Assembly (NCBI RefSeq): GCF_030411955.1
Contig: NZ_JASNRA010000004.1
Location: 166,096-230,095, forward strand
DNA: 64,000 nt
Direction: 5' to 3'
Origin: Massilia sp. YIM B02443
GTDB lineage: Bacteria > Pseudomonadota > Gammaproteobacteria > Burkholderiales > Burkholderiaceae_D
Part shown: piece by piece, positions 36,403 through 46,937 of the stretch
Layout: every line of letters starts with the position of its first letter
Numbering within the stretch: the first letter of the stretch is position 1
Position numbers and translations under genes: made by a program
The notes under the pieces: model-generated
What the model saw: only the letters and a program-made list of their open reading frames with translations
Database searches by the model: none
What the model was told of the DNA's origin: nothing

Positions 36403-36435
36403 AAAGCCGCCCGTGACCCGGGCGGCTTTATTTTT
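36403..36435 (+). terminator. Intrinsic terminator after the HTH gene
   Basis: Stem AAAGCCGCCCG (36403-36413) with CGGGCGGCTTT (36419-36429), loop TGACC, then ATTTTT. Confidence 0.88.
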
Positions 36436-36455
36436 GGGCGCTGCTTAACGATCGC

Positions 36456-36566
36456 CGGGTTGGCGGCTTCGCCGCCGATGCGGTGATCGTTCGCAGCAAG
36501 ATCATCGGGCACGCAATCGGAGGCGACAACAATCGACGCGTCGGCGGCGGAGCCGCCAACCCTACG
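36456..36566. repeat. Intergenic palindromic repeat, copy B
   Basis: Inverted arms: CGGGTTGGCGGCTTCGCCG (from 36456) and its counterpart ending GGAGCCGCCAACCCTACG (36566). The centre (GATCGTTCGCAGCAAGATCAT) resembles the centre of copy C, so B and C are one subfamily. It lies between convergent HTH and cysM genes. Confidence 0.8.
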
Positions 36567-36582
36567 CCGGGCCAGCCTTCAA

Positions 36583-37485
36583 TTACGCCGGGAACACGCC
36601 GGTCGACAGGTAGCGGTCGCCGCGATCGCACACCACGAACACGATGGTCGCGTTCTCCACGGTCTGCGCCACGCGCAGCGCCACTTCGCAGGCGCCGGCG
36701 GCCGAGATGCCGCCAAAGATGCCTTCTTCGATCGCCAGCCGGCGCGCCATCTGTTCGGCGGCGGCCTGGCTCACGCTCTCGACCTGGTCGACGCGCGCCT
36801 TTTCGAAGATCTTCGGCAGGTAGGCTTCCGGCCACTTGCGGATGCCCGGGATCGACGAGCCTTCTTCCGGCTGGGCGCCGATGATGCACACCGCCTCGTT
36901 CTGTTCCTTCAGGTAGCGCGACACGCCCATGATGGTGCCGGTGGTGCCCATGGCGCTCACGAAGTGGGTGACGCGGCCTTCGGTGTCGCGCCAGATCTCG
37001 GGGCCGGTGGTTTCGTAGTGGGCGCGCGGGTTGTCGAAGTTGGCGAACTGGTCGAGGATGATGCCCTGGCCGTCCTTCTGCATCTGCTCGGCCATGTCGC
37101 GCGCGTATTCCATGCCGCCCGATTTCGGGGTCAGGATGATCTGGGCGCCATAGGCGGCCATGCTCTGGCGCCGTTCGACCGACAGGTTGTCCGGCATCAG
37201 CAGGATCATCTTGTAGCCGCGGATCGCCGCCGCCATCGCCAGCGCGATGCCGGTGTTGCCGCTGGTGGCTTCGATCAGGGTGTCGCCGCGCTTGATCTGG
37301 CCGCGCTCCTCGGCGCCGCGCAGCATCGCCATGGCGGCGCGGTCCTTGACCGAACCGGCCGGGTTGTTGCCCTCGAGCTTGGCCAGGATGATGTTGTTGC
37401 GGGCCGCGATCTCGTCTCCCGGCAGGCGCTGCAGCTGCACGAGCGGCGTGTTGCCGATCGTGGCTTCGATGGTCATGTATGCCAT
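36583..37485 (-). CDS. cysM: Cysteine synthase B
   Basis: 300 residues from the ATG at 37485. PLP enzyme making cysteine from O-acetylserine and sulfide or thiosulfate. The PLP lysine is K47 in NPAGSVKDRA; TSGNTG and GGISAAGA phosphate-cup motifs are present. The C-terminal VVCDRGDRYLSTGVF is typical of CysM rather than CysK. Conserved near mltB in Burkholderiales. Confidence 0.93.
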   Translation of the reverse strand: MAYMTIEATIGNTPLVQLQRLPGDEIAARNNIILAKLEGNNPAGSVKDRAAMAMLRGAEERGQIKRGDTLIEATSGNTGIALAMAAAIRGYKMILLMPDNLSVERRQSMAAYGAQIILTPKSGGMEYARDMAEQMQKDGQGIILDQFANFDNPRAHYETTGPEIWRDTEGRVTHFVSAMGTTGTIMGVSRYLKEQNEAVCIIGAQPEEGSSIPGIRKWPEAYLPKIFEKARVDQVESVSQAAAEQMARRLAIEEGIFGGISAAGACEVALRVAQTVENATIVFVVCDRGDRYLSTGVFPA

Positions 37486-37655
37486 TGCTTTCTCAAACCT
37501 TTGCGATACCAAAGCGTCATTTTAATCCGAGAAGCAATAAAGCGTCGGGGCGGGCCGCATTGCCATCGCGCGCCCTCCCCGGTGCTGCCGTGGACAATGA
37601 AAAAACGCGGCGCCGGTTAACATGCCCGCTGTTCATGAGCACGCCACTTCGGTAA

Positions 37656-38897
37656 TTACAGCGTCCTTGACAACATGCCGGCTGCTGCGAGAAGCACGAC
37701 CACAATCCATGGGGGCGCTTTCCAGGTGGTAAGCAGCAAGAAACCTGCAAGCGCTACCGCAAAGTCTCGCGCATCGAGCACAGCGCCAGTCCAGACAGGG
37801 TCATACAGCGCGGCGCCAAGGATGCCGACGACTGCTGCGTTGGCGCCGCGCATGGCGAACTGGGCGAACGGATGCAGACGAAACCGGTCCCAGAATGGCA
37901 GCATCCCGTACGCGAGCAGGAGACCCGGAAGAAAAACGGCGACCAGTGCAACGGCTGCGCCGCTCAGCGTGTCCGCGGACAGGTTGGCTGCTGCACCAAG
38001 ATAGGCTGCAAAGGTGAAGAGCGGACCTGGGACGGCTTGCGCCATTCCGTACCCGGCAAGAAAGGCTTCCTTGGTGATGTGCCCAGGCGTGACCATCTCC
38101 GCCTCCAGTAGCGGCAGCACGACATGCCCGCCACCGAAGACTAGCGCACCGGAGCGGTAGAAGGAATCGAAGAGGGCAAACTGCTCGTTTCCTGTCAGCG
38201 CAACGAAAACAGGCAAGGCGATCAGCAACGTGGCGAACAGGACGACTGCTGCAATGCCGGCGCGACGTGTGACCGGAAAAACCAGCTGTCCATGGGCCGC
38301 AACGTACTGCCCCCGGCAGAGCCACACCCCTGCGAGGGCCCCCAGGGCAATGGCCGCCATTTGTCCGATCGCGCCGCCGAAGAAAATCACGATCAGCACG
38401 GCGCCCAATGCGATCGCTGCGCGCTGCCTGTCGGGTGTCAGGTTTCCAGCCATGCCCCAGATCGCCTGAGCGACAACGGCCACGGCAACCAGTTTGAGTC
38501 CATGCAGAAAACCTTCTGCCAATGGTCCAGTGAATGCTGTGGCTCCCAGCGCGAACGCACATAGAACAATGGCAGACGGCATCGTGAAGCCCAGCCACGC
38601 CGCCAGCCCGCCCAATAAGCCATTACCGCGCAATACGCCCAGGGAAAAGCCAACCTGGCTCGACGCTGGTCCCGGCATGAACTGGCACAAAGCGACCAGG
38701 TCGCCATAGCTGGCATCGTTCAACCAGCGCCGCCGTACGACGAATTCGTCCCGAAAGTAGCCAAGATGAGCAATCGGACCACCGAATGAAGTCAGGCCAA
38801 GTTTCAGGAAGACCCAAAAAATGGAAAGAAGAGAATCGGTCGTGTTCGAGCAGGTCGTGCCATCGTGTGGATCGGTCGTTTTGTCGATTGAGTGCAT
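37656..38897 (-). CDS. chrA: Chromate transporter, two-domain ChrA
   Basis: 413 residues with two CHR domains: FGGPIAHLGYF near 39-49 and FGGGHVVLPLLE near 265. It is expected to efflux chromate across the inner membrane. Codon use is clearly unlike its neighbours: many codons end in A or T, while flanking genes use G or C almost everywhere, a sign of horizontal acquisition. No chrB or regulator lies beside it. Confidence 0.92.
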   Translation of the reverse strand: MHSIDKTTDPHDGTTCSNTTDSLLSIFWVFLKLGLTSFGGPIAHLGYFRDEFVVRRRWLNDASYGDLVALCQFMPGPASSQVGFSLGVLRGNGLLGGLAAWLGFTMPSAIVLCAFALGATAFTGPLAEGFLHGLKLVAVAVVAQAIWGMAGNLTPDRQRAAIALGAVLIVIFFGGAIGQMAAIALGALAGVWLCRGQYVAAHGQLVFPVTRRAGIAAVVLFATLLIALPVFVALTGNEQFALFDSFYRSGALVFGGGHVVLPLLEAEMVTPGHITKEAFLAGYGMAQAVPGPLFTFAAYLGAAANLSADTLSGAAVALVAVFLPGLLLAYGMLPFWDRFRLHPFAQFAMRGANAAVVGILGAALYDPVWTGAVLDARDFAVALAGFLLLTTWKAPPWIVVVLLAAAGMLSRTL

Positions 38898-39108
38898 GGA
38901 ACATCCCGGACAGCAATATTTTGACGATGATCCGTGGCGATGACTATTCGGTCAGGAAGGCAATAAAGATCATGGCGATGCATGGCGCGCGTGCGCAGCG
39001 CCGCGCACGCTTGCCAGGCGCGGCAGGGACGAGGCTCGCCTAGCGGCGCATCTGCTGCAACTGCGCGCACGCGTCGCCGTCAGGCGCCTGCGTGCACTTA
39101 CTCTCACA

Positions 39109-40479
39109 TCAGCGCAGCGGCATCGGATAAGTGGCGACGCTGACGTTGCCATCCTTGTCGACCGCCTGCACGCCGAAGAACACATTGTCCTTGGACAGGT
39201 CGAGCGTGGCTTCCGTCACGTTGCCGACCCACTTCGAGCCCTGCCAGTTGGCGGCAGTGGTCTCGCGCCAGACGATGCGGTAGCCGGCCAGGTCCGGTTC
39301 GGCGTTGGCTTTCCAGACCAGGGTCGAGTCGTTGGTCAGGCCGGCGGTGCGCAGCTTGACCTCTTGCGGTGCGGCGGGCGCCAGCGCCAGCGTCGCCATC
39401 GCGGCGGCGTTCACTTTCGCGACCTTGGCCACGTAGTCGAAGTCGACGAACTCGATCAGGTCGCCGTACACCTTGCCGTTCTCGGTGCGCAGGTCCTGGT
39501 GCTGGTGCGCGAAGTCTTCGGCCGGCTCGGTAAAGCGCAGCGCGGCGTAGCCCTGCTCCAGGAACGGCATGTGGTCGCCGCCGCGCAGGTAGCGGTCGTG
39601 GCGCTGGATCACCGAGACCTTGAAGCCCTTCACGTAGCGCTCGCCCTGCTCCTTGGTGTGGCGCGCCAGCTGGCGCGACAGCGAATCGTTCTCGCCGCCG
39701 GTCGCCACCAGCTGGCGCACGGTGTCGCTCATTTCCTTGGTCGCCGGGATGCTCTGGGCGAACAGGCGAACCTGCTTGTTGTCGACGTGGCCGTCGTCGG
39801 CGCGCGAGCTGCCGATGATGTCGTTGGTGAACATGCCGGCCACGTTCCAGTTCTTCTGGCGCGCGCCTTCGGCCCAGTGGCGGGCGCCGATCAGGCCCTG
39901 CTCTTCGGCGGCCACGGCCATGAACACCAGCGTCGCGTCGAATTTGTACCTGGCCATCACGCAGGCCAGTTCCATGATGGCGGCGGTGCCCGAGGCGTCG
40001 TCGTTGGCGCCCGGCGCTTCCGAGGTGGCGTCCATCACGTCGCTGGCGCGCGAGTCGTAGTGGCCGCTGACCACGTACATGCGGTCTTTCGACGCGGCCT
40101 GGGTGCCCGGCAGGGTGGCGACCACGTTGACGATTTCGGTCGGCTTCGAGATGCGCGCCGAGACCGGGGCCACGTGGCTGTCGTAGCTCACCTGCAGCGG
40201 GGTGCCGGCGCCGCAGCGCTCCAGCTCGGCCTTGATCCAGCGCCGTGCGGCGCCGATGCCGCGGGTCTCCGAGACCGTGTCCGACATCGTGTGGCGGGTG
40301 CCGAAGCTGACCAGTTTCTTGATGTGGCTTTCGATGCGCTGGGGCGAGATTTCGCTCAGGATCTTGTTGATCTGGGCTTGTTCGCGGGCGATGTCGGGCT
40401 GCTTCGGGGTGGCGGCGAGTGCGCTGCCGGCCAGCAGGGATGCGGCCAGGGCAATGGAAGTGATGCGGGCGTGAGGCAT
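39109..40479 (-). CDS. Secreted M28 family metallopeptidase with fibronectin-like C-terminus
   Basis: 456 residues from the ATG at 40479 (MPHARITSIALAASLLAGSALA), with signal peptide. M28 zinc ligands: H in VVSGHYDSR, D in PGANDDASG, the catalytic EE in AAEEQGLIG, D in TNDIIGSS, and the final H in HQHQDLRTENG. The last 90 or so residues (VKLRTAGLTNDSTLVWKANAEPDLAGYRIVW) form a fibronectin type III-like domain. Likely an exported aminopeptidase. It breaks the usual cysM-lapB synteny together with chrA. Confidence 0.9.
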   Translation of the reverse strand: MPHARITSIALAASLLAGSALAATPKQPDIAREQAQINKILSEISPQRIESHIKKLVSFGTRHTMSDTVSETRGIGAARRWIKAELERCGAGTPLQVSYDSHVAPVSARISKPTEIVNVVATLPGTQAASKDRMYVVSGHYDSRASDVMDATSEAPGANDDASGTAAIMELACVMARYKFDATLVFMAVAAEEQGLIGARHWAEGARQKNWNVAGMFTNDIIGSSRADDGHVDNKQVRLFAQSIPATKEMSDTVRQLVATGGENDSLSRQLARHTKEQGERYVKGFKVSVIQRHDRYLRGGDHMPFLEQGYAALRFTEPAEDFAHQHQDLRTENGKVYGDLIEFVDFDYVAKVAKVNAAAMATLALAPAAPQEVKLRTAGLTNDSTLVWKANAEPDLAGYRIVWRETTAANWQGSKWVGNVTEATLDLSKDNVFFGVQAVDKDGNVSVATYPMPLR

Positions 40480-40553
40480 GGAGACCTTTCTGATAATGAT
40501 GTGCAATTTACTTGTCACATCTTCTCATGCGTCCGGCCCGGTGTCAGTCATTA

Positions 40554-40680
40554 CGTAGGGTTGGCGGCTCCGCCGCCGACGCGTCGATCGTTGGCTGCGA
40601 GATCATCCGGCGCGACAACGGAGCCGGCAACAATCCACGCGTCGGCGGCAGAGCGCGGGGCCGCCGAGGCAAACCCTACG
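40554..40680. repeat. Intergenic palindromic repeat, copy C
   Basis: Starts CGTAGGGTTGGCGGCTCCG at 40554 and ends AAACCCTACG at 40680, arms inverted. The right arm has a small insertion (GAGCGCGGGGCCGCC). The centre is like copy B. It lies upstream of the M28 gene and downstream of comEA. Confidence 0.8.
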
Positions 40681-40681
40681 A

Positions 40682-41026
40682 TTAGGACGCGGCCTTGCCG
40701 TCAGCCGGTTTCGCGGCCGCTTTATTACCATTGGCGGCCGGCTTGGCAGCAGCGCCTTCCTTGGCTTTACCGTTGACCACCAAGCCGGCTTCGGACAGCT
40801 TGCCCGCCTTCTTGTCGCCCATGCCCTTCACGCGCCCCTGCAGGTCGGCCCAGTCCTTGAACTCGCCCTTGGCGCGCTCGTCGAGGATGGCCTTGGACAT
40901 GCTCGGTCCGATCCCGTTCACGCCATCCAGCGCAGCAGCGTCGGCTTTGTTGACGTCGACCTGGGCGAAGGCAAAGCCCGTCGAGGCGACCAGCGCGGCA
41001 ACGGCAAGCATCAGTTTCTTGATCAT
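40682..41026 (-). CDS. ComEA-like helix-hairpin-helix protein
   Basis: 114 residues from the ATG at 41026, with GGAG placed 6-7 nt before it. Signal peptide (MIKKLMLAVAALVASTGFAFA), then one HhH domain (VDVNKADAAALDGVNGIGPSMSKAIL), the periplasmic DNA-binding module seen in ComEA. An Ala/Lys-rich tail (about 85-114) follows. Possible role in DNA uptake across the envelope; it is shorter than Gram-positive ComEA, as usual in proteobacteria. Confidence 0.88.
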   Translation of the reverse strand: MIKKLMLAVAALVASTGFAFAQVDVNKADAAALDGVNGIGPSMSKAILDERAKGEFKDWADLQGRVKGMGDKKAGKLSEAGLVVNGKAKEGAAAKPAANGNKAAAKPADGKAAS

Positions 41027-41135
41027 CGGATTCTCCATAGGTTGAATGCGTGGACGGCGGCGCCGCCCATCGTTCGCCTAACGGATCACCCCGGCCGCAG
41101 TTGACGGGCCGGGATTGAACGAGATCAAACCCGGC

Positions 41136-42113
41136 TCAGCCTGGGAACAGCTCCTCGCGGGTCACGGTCGCGGTGCCCAGCTTGCCGACCACGATGCCGC
41201 CGGCGCGGTTCGCCGTCACCAGCGCTTCGTCCAGCGGCGCGCCGGTGCCGAGCATGGTGGCCAGGGTGGCGATCACGGTGTCGCCCGCGCCCGAGACGTC
41301 GAACACTTCGCGCGCGTCGGCATGCACGTGCAGCACTTCATCCGCCGTGAACAGGCTCATGCCCTCTTCCGAACGCGTCAGCAGCAGCGCGTCCAGGCCC
41401 AGTTCGTCGCGCAGGCGTTGCGCCTTCTCGAGCAATTGCTCTTCGGTCTTCCAGCCGCCCACCACGCGCTGCAGCTCGGAGCGGTTCGGGGTCAGGATGC
41501 TGGCGCCTTTGTACGGGGTGAAATCGTCGCCCTTCGGATCGACCAGCACGATCTTGCCGGCCGCGCGCGCCAGGGAAATCATTTCCGCGACATTCACCAG
41601 CGCACCCTTGTTGTAGTCGGACAGAATGATCACGTCGTAGTCCGGCAATAGCGCCTTGAACTGGGTCAGCTTGTCGCGCAGCACGTTCTCGGTCGGGGCA
41701 TCCTCGAAGTCGATGCGCACCATCTGCTGCTGGCGGCCGATGACGCGCAGCTTGATGATGGTGGAGATGGCCTCGTCGCGCTTCAGGTAGCTGTGGATGC
41801 CGCCCTCTTTCAGCAGCGCATCCATCTGGTCGCCCGCCTCGTCGGCGCCGGCCACGCCCAGCAGGCCCGTGTGTGCGCCGAGCGCGGCGGCATTGCGCGC
41901 CACGTTGGCGGCGCCGCCCAGGCGCTCTTCGCGGCGTTCGATGCGCACCACCGGCACCGGGGCTTCGGGGGAGATGCGCGCGACGTCGCCGAACCAGTAG
42001 CGGTCGAGCATCACGTCGCCCACCACCAGCAGGCGTACGTTGGACAGTTGCGGGGCCGCCTGCCGGCGGAAGTTGTCGGCCGCCAGCAGGCGGCTCGGGG
42101 TCGGATTGTTCAT
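41136..42113 (-). CDS. hldA: D-glycero-beta-D-manno-heptose-7-phosphate kinase (RfaE domain I)
   Basis: 325 residues, PfkB/ribokinase fold. RLGGAANVARN near 65-75 and the C-terminal catalytic DVSGAGDTVIATLA. Only the kinase half of the fused HldE is present; the adenylyltransferase would be elsewhere, as is normal in betaproteobacteria. It makes heptose 1,7-bisphosphate for the LPS core. Follows lapB closely. An epimerase gene (hldD), often nearby, is absent here. Confidence 0.93.
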   Translation of the reverse strand: MNNPTPSRLLAADNFRRQAAPQLSNVRLLVVGDVMLDRYWFGDVARISPEAPVPVVRIERREERLGGAANVARNAAALGAHTGLLGVAGADEAGDQMDALLKEGGIHSYLKRDEAISTIIKLRVIGRQQQMVRIDFEDAPTENVLRDKLTQFKALLPDYDVIILSDYNKGALVNVAEMISLARAAGKIVLVDPKGDDFTPYKGASILTPNRSELQRVVGGWKTEEQLLEKAQRLRDELGLDALLLTRSEEGMSLFTADEVLHVHADAREVFDVSGAGDTVIATLATMLGTGAPLDEALVTANRAGGIVVGKLGTATVTREELFPG

Positions 42114-42184
42114 GGGGTCGGGCGTGGAGTCGGACGTAGATAAGCGGCCGGCGCCCTCGTCGATGCGAGGCGCCGGCGCGCGGG

Positions 42185-43360
42185 TCAGTTCATGACGTTG
42201 AGTTCTTCGGTGCGGCGCGGCGGATAGGTTTCCCAGCGGTTGCAGCCCGGGCAGTGCCAGTAGAACTGGCGCGCCTTGAAGCCGCAGTGGCTGCACTGGT
42301 AGCGCGCCAGCTTCTGGGTGTAGCGCTGCACCAGGTTCTTGACCATCGACAGTTCTTCCCAGACGTGGGCCGGCGCATCCATCAGGCGCGCCTCCAGCAA
42401 CTTGTCCAGGCCCAGCAGGGTCGGATTGCGGCGCAGCTCTTCCACCACCACGGCCTTGGCCGCTTCCACGCCGTCGAGTTCGATAACGGCCTTGAACACG
42501 ACTTCGATCAGGTCGATCGACGAGGCCTCGGCCAGGTAGTTGCGCAGCAGGTTGACGCCCTCTTGCGGGCGGCCGACCTTGCGGTAGCCGTCCATCAGGC
42601 GCTGCGCCACCAAGGCCACATGCGGCACGCTCTGCTGCTCGACGCGGCGCCAGGCCACCAGCGCGCCTTCGACGTCGCCCTGGGCCAGCAGCGCGTCGCC
42701 GCGCAGGATGGTGGCGCGCACGCTGTTGCGATCGGCCTCGATGGCCTTGTCCAGCAGCTGCATGGCGTCGCTCGGGGCGATGTGCACCAGGGCATCCTCG
42801 GCCAATTCGCAATAGAACTGGGCGATCTCTTTCTGACGCGCGCCGGCGCCCGATTCCTGCAAGCCTTCGGCGGCTTCGATCGCGCGTTTCCATTCCTTCT
42901 CGCGCTGGTAGATCTCGAGCAGCGATTTGCGCGCCTGCACCGCATACGGGGTGTCGACCAACCGGTTGAAGGTTTCCTCGGCGCGGTCCAGCAGGCCGGC
43001 CTTCAGGTAGTCGATGCCGAGTTCGTACGAGGCATGCGCCTTCTGTTCGGGCGGCAGGTCGGGCCGCGCCAGCAGGTTCTGGTGCACGCGGATGGCACGC
43101 TCGGTCTCGCCGCGGCGGCGGAACAGGTTGCCGAGGGCGAAGTGCATGTCGGCCGATTCGGGATCGAGCTTGACGATCTCGATGAAGGAATCGATCGCCT
43201 TGTCGGGCTGGTCGTTGAGCAGGTGGTTCAGGCCCTTGAAGTAGCCGCGCGGCAGGGTGCGCGATTCGGACACCACTGCGTTGATGTCGACCCGTGCGGC
43301 GAGCCAGCCGAGACCGAAAAAGAAGGGGATGCCAAGCAGCATCCAGAGTTCGAAGTCCAT
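42185..43360 (-). CDS. lapB: LPS assembly protein B
   Basis: 391 residues. One N-terminal membrane helix (MDFELWMLLGIPFFFGLGWLAA), about eight TPR repeats facing the cytoplasm, and a C-terminal rubredoxin-like metal site of two CxxC pairs (CSHCGFKARQ, CPGCNRWE). LapB controls LpxC degradation through FtsH. Partner gene lapA directly upstream; 32 nt separate the two. Confidence 0.95.
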   Translation of the reverse strand: MDFELWMLLGIPFFFGLGWLAARVDINAVVSESRTLPRGYFKGLNHLLNDQPDKAIDSFIEIVKLDPESADMHFALGNLFRRRGETERAIRVHQNLLARPDLPPEQKAHASYELGIDYLKAGLLDRAEETFNRLVDTPYAVQARKSLLEIYQREKEWKRAIEAAEGLQESGAGARQKEIAQFYCELAEDALVHIAPSDAMQLLDKAIEADRNSVRATILRGDALLAQGDVEGALVAWRRVEQQSVPHVALVAQRLMDGYRKVGRPQEGVNLLRNYLAEASSIDLIEVVFKAVIELDGVEAAKAVVVEELRRNPTLLGLDKLLEARLMDAPAHVWEELSMVKNLVQRYTQKLARYQCSHCGFKARQFYWHCPGCNRWETYPPRRTEELNVMN

Positions 43361-43392
43361 AAATCCTTGGTTCTTGTTGTTAGAGGCGCATG

Positions 43393-43719
43393 TCAGGCCC
43401 GCGGCAAGGCCGGGTTGACGCTGTCGGGCTGCGGCGGCGTGGCCGGGTTGACCGTGCCGGTGCCGGCCGCGCTCTGCAGGGCCTGGATGGTATTGCGGTG
43501 CTGCGAGCGCTCGCGCCGCTGGCGGAACACGGTCGGGGTCAGCGCCAGGATGCCGAGCGCGGCGCCGGCCACGAAGAAGGCCAGCAGCATCAGCACCAGC
43601 GGACCGCGCAGTTCGTAGTCGAGGAAGAAGTGCAGGTCGACTTCCTGGGTGTTCTTCAGGGCGAAGCCGAAGAACAGGATGAACAGGATGCAACCGACGA
43701 TGGTCGAGACGAATTTCAT
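43393..43719 (-). CDS. lapA: LPS assembly protein A (LapA, DUF1049)
   Basis: 108 residues from the ATG at 43719 (MKFVSTIVGCIL). Two membrane helices (about 3-20 and 40-62) with the FFGFALKNTQEVDLHFF turn typical of LapA, then a basic and Pro-rich tail. Functions with LapB in LPS assembly. The longer upstream frame (to 43806) is not supported. Confidence 0.92.
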   Translation of the reverse strand: MKFVSTIVGCILFILFFGFALKNTQEVDLHFFLDYELRGPLVLMLLAFFVAGAALGILALTPTVFRQRRERSQHRNTIQALQSAAGTGTVNPATPPQPDSVNPALPRA

Positions 43720-43826
43720 CAAGAGGTTCCGCTGGGTGATGGCGTGAGGGCGAAGTGTCGCATATTCGTCATGATATTTCAAAGTGGCACGGGATGCTCG
43801 GCGCATGGGCCGCAGCAGCAGCCACG

Positions 43827-43857
43827 AAAAAAAACGGCACCCTCACGGATGCCGTTT
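43827..43857 (-). terminator. Intrinsic terminator after ihfB
   Basis: On the minus strand AACGGCATCC-GTGA-GGGTGCCGTT (one wobble) followed by a run of T, 20 bp after the ihfB stop. Confidence 0.9.
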
Positions 43858-43876
43858 CTCGAAGCCGCACACGACC

Positions 43877-44182
43877 TCAGTCGTTGATGATCGGTTGCCC
43901 CACCATCGCGTCCACCCGCTCGCGCAACTGCTTGCCCGGCTTGAAGTGCGGCACCCGTTTTTCGGGCACCATCACCTTGTCGCCGGACTTCGGATTGCGT
44001 CCGATGCGCGGGGGCCGGCTGTTCAGCGCGAAGCTGCCAAAACCACGGATCTCGATGCGCTGGCCGCTCGCCAGGGCGTTGGTCATCGCATCGAGGATGG
44101 TCTTGACCGCGAACTCCGCATCCTTGGCCACGAGCTGCGAATAACGCTCGGCCAGACGGTTGATCAGCTCGGACTTGGTCAT
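43877..44182 (-). CDS. ihfB: Integration host factor beta subunit
   Basis: 101 residues, HU/IHF fold. The DNA-intercalating arm [23 protein letters not shown] with the tip proline is intact. It bends DNA at specific sites as a heterodimer with IhfA. Directly follows rpsA, the ancestral order. Confidence 0.96.
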   Translation of the reverse strand: MTKSELINRLAERYSQLVAKDAEFAVKTILDAMTNALASGQRIEIRGFGSFALNSRPPRIGRNPKSGDKVMVPEKRVPHFKPGKQLRERVDAMVGQPIIND

Positions 44183-44211
44183 GTGCTCAGCTCCAGATCA
44201 GAATGAACTGA

Positions 44212-45918
<1,707 letters not shown>

Positions 45919-46258
45919 AAAAGAGAGGATATTTCACGTTAGCCAGCAGCCCGGCGAAATTGCGGACTGAACTGGGTCAGGTTGACACACACCTGCGCTG
46001 GCGGAATTGCCGGCGCAGGCACCAAAGGATGACGCTCCGGGATCGCGGCCCATCGTGAAACGGAGCCACCATCCGCAAGACCGCCATCCCCGCGCAGGCG
46101 GGGAGCCAGGTTTGCCAGCGCACCATGGCGATGACTCGAGCACAACAGTGCGCATCGAACCTGGATTCCCGCCTGCGCGGGAACGACGTGCATCTGCTAA
46201 CGATCTTCATCGAAGGCAGACGGCACGCCGTTCAAAGTCTTGATAACTTGTATAACAA
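45919..46258. other. cmk-rpsA intergenic region
   Basis: About 340 bp. It holds the rpsA promoter and leader on the minus strand and the palindromic repeat at 46085-46190. I see no coding frame. Confidence 0.5.
46085..46190. repeat. Palindromic intergenic repeat (CCCGCCTGCGCGGG family)
   Basis: Left unit ATCCCCGCGCAGGCGGGGA with flank GCCAGGTTTG, right unit ATTCCCGCCTGCGCGGGAA with flank CGAACCTGG: inverted copies of each other. Related to the element at 1628-1713. Confidence 0.75.
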
Positions 46259-46921
46259 TTACTTCTGCGCGTACCAGGCCAGCACTTGCTCGACCGCCTG
46301 GTCCACGCCCATTTCGGACGTATCCAGCAGATACGCATCCGCTGCCGGCGCCAGCGGCGCGACTGCGCGATTGGTGTCGCGCTCGTCACGGGCCTGCAAA
46401 TCCATCAGCAGACCTTCCATATTAGCAGAAAAGCCTTTGTCAATCAATTGCTTATAACGGCGTTGCGCCCGCGCCTCGACACTTGCGGTCAAGAACACCT
46501 TGAGCGTCGCGGTCGGGAAGATCACGGTGCCCATGTCGCGCCCGTCGGCGACCAGTCCCGGCGCCTGCCGGAAGCCCAGCTGCAGCCCGAACAAGGCCTG
46601 GCGCACCGCCGGCAGCGCGGCGATCTTCGAGGCCAGGTTGCCCACCTCTTCGGCGCGGATCGCGTGGCCCACGTCTTCGCCCGCCAGCAGGATCTCACCG
46701 CCCACGAAGCGTACCGGCAGCCGGGCGCCGACGGTGGCGACCGCCTGCTCGTCGGCCAGGTCGGTGCCGGTGCGCAGCGCCTGCAGCGCGGTCAGGCGGT
46801 ACAGCGCGCCCGAGTCGAGCAGGTGGAAACCGAGCCGCTCGGCCACGCGCGTGGCGACCGTGCCCTTGCCGGAAGCGGTCGGGCCGTCGATGGTGATGAC
46901 AGGTACGTTGGAATTGGGCAT
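46259..46921 (-). CDS. cmk: Cytidylate kinase
   Basis: 220 residues from the ATG at 46921 ([13 protein letters not shown]). P-loop [10 protein letters not shown], then RDMGTVIFP and [13 protein letters not shown] of the CMP-binding lid region. Phosphorylates CMP and dCMP. Sixteen nt after aroA; upstream of rpsA. Confidence 0.95.
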   Translation of the reverse strand: MPNSNVPVITIDGPTASGKGTVATRVAERLGFHLLDSGALYRLTALQALRTGTDLADEQAVATVGARLPVRFVGGEILLAGEDVGHAIRAEEVGNLASKIAALPAVRQALFGLQLGFRQAPGLVADGRDMGTVIFPTATLKVFLTASVEARAQRRYKQLIDKGFSANMEGLLMDLQARDERDTNRAVAPLAPAADAYLLDTSEMGVDQAVEQVLAWYAQK

Positions 46922-46937
46922 AGGCTGATGGATTGGT

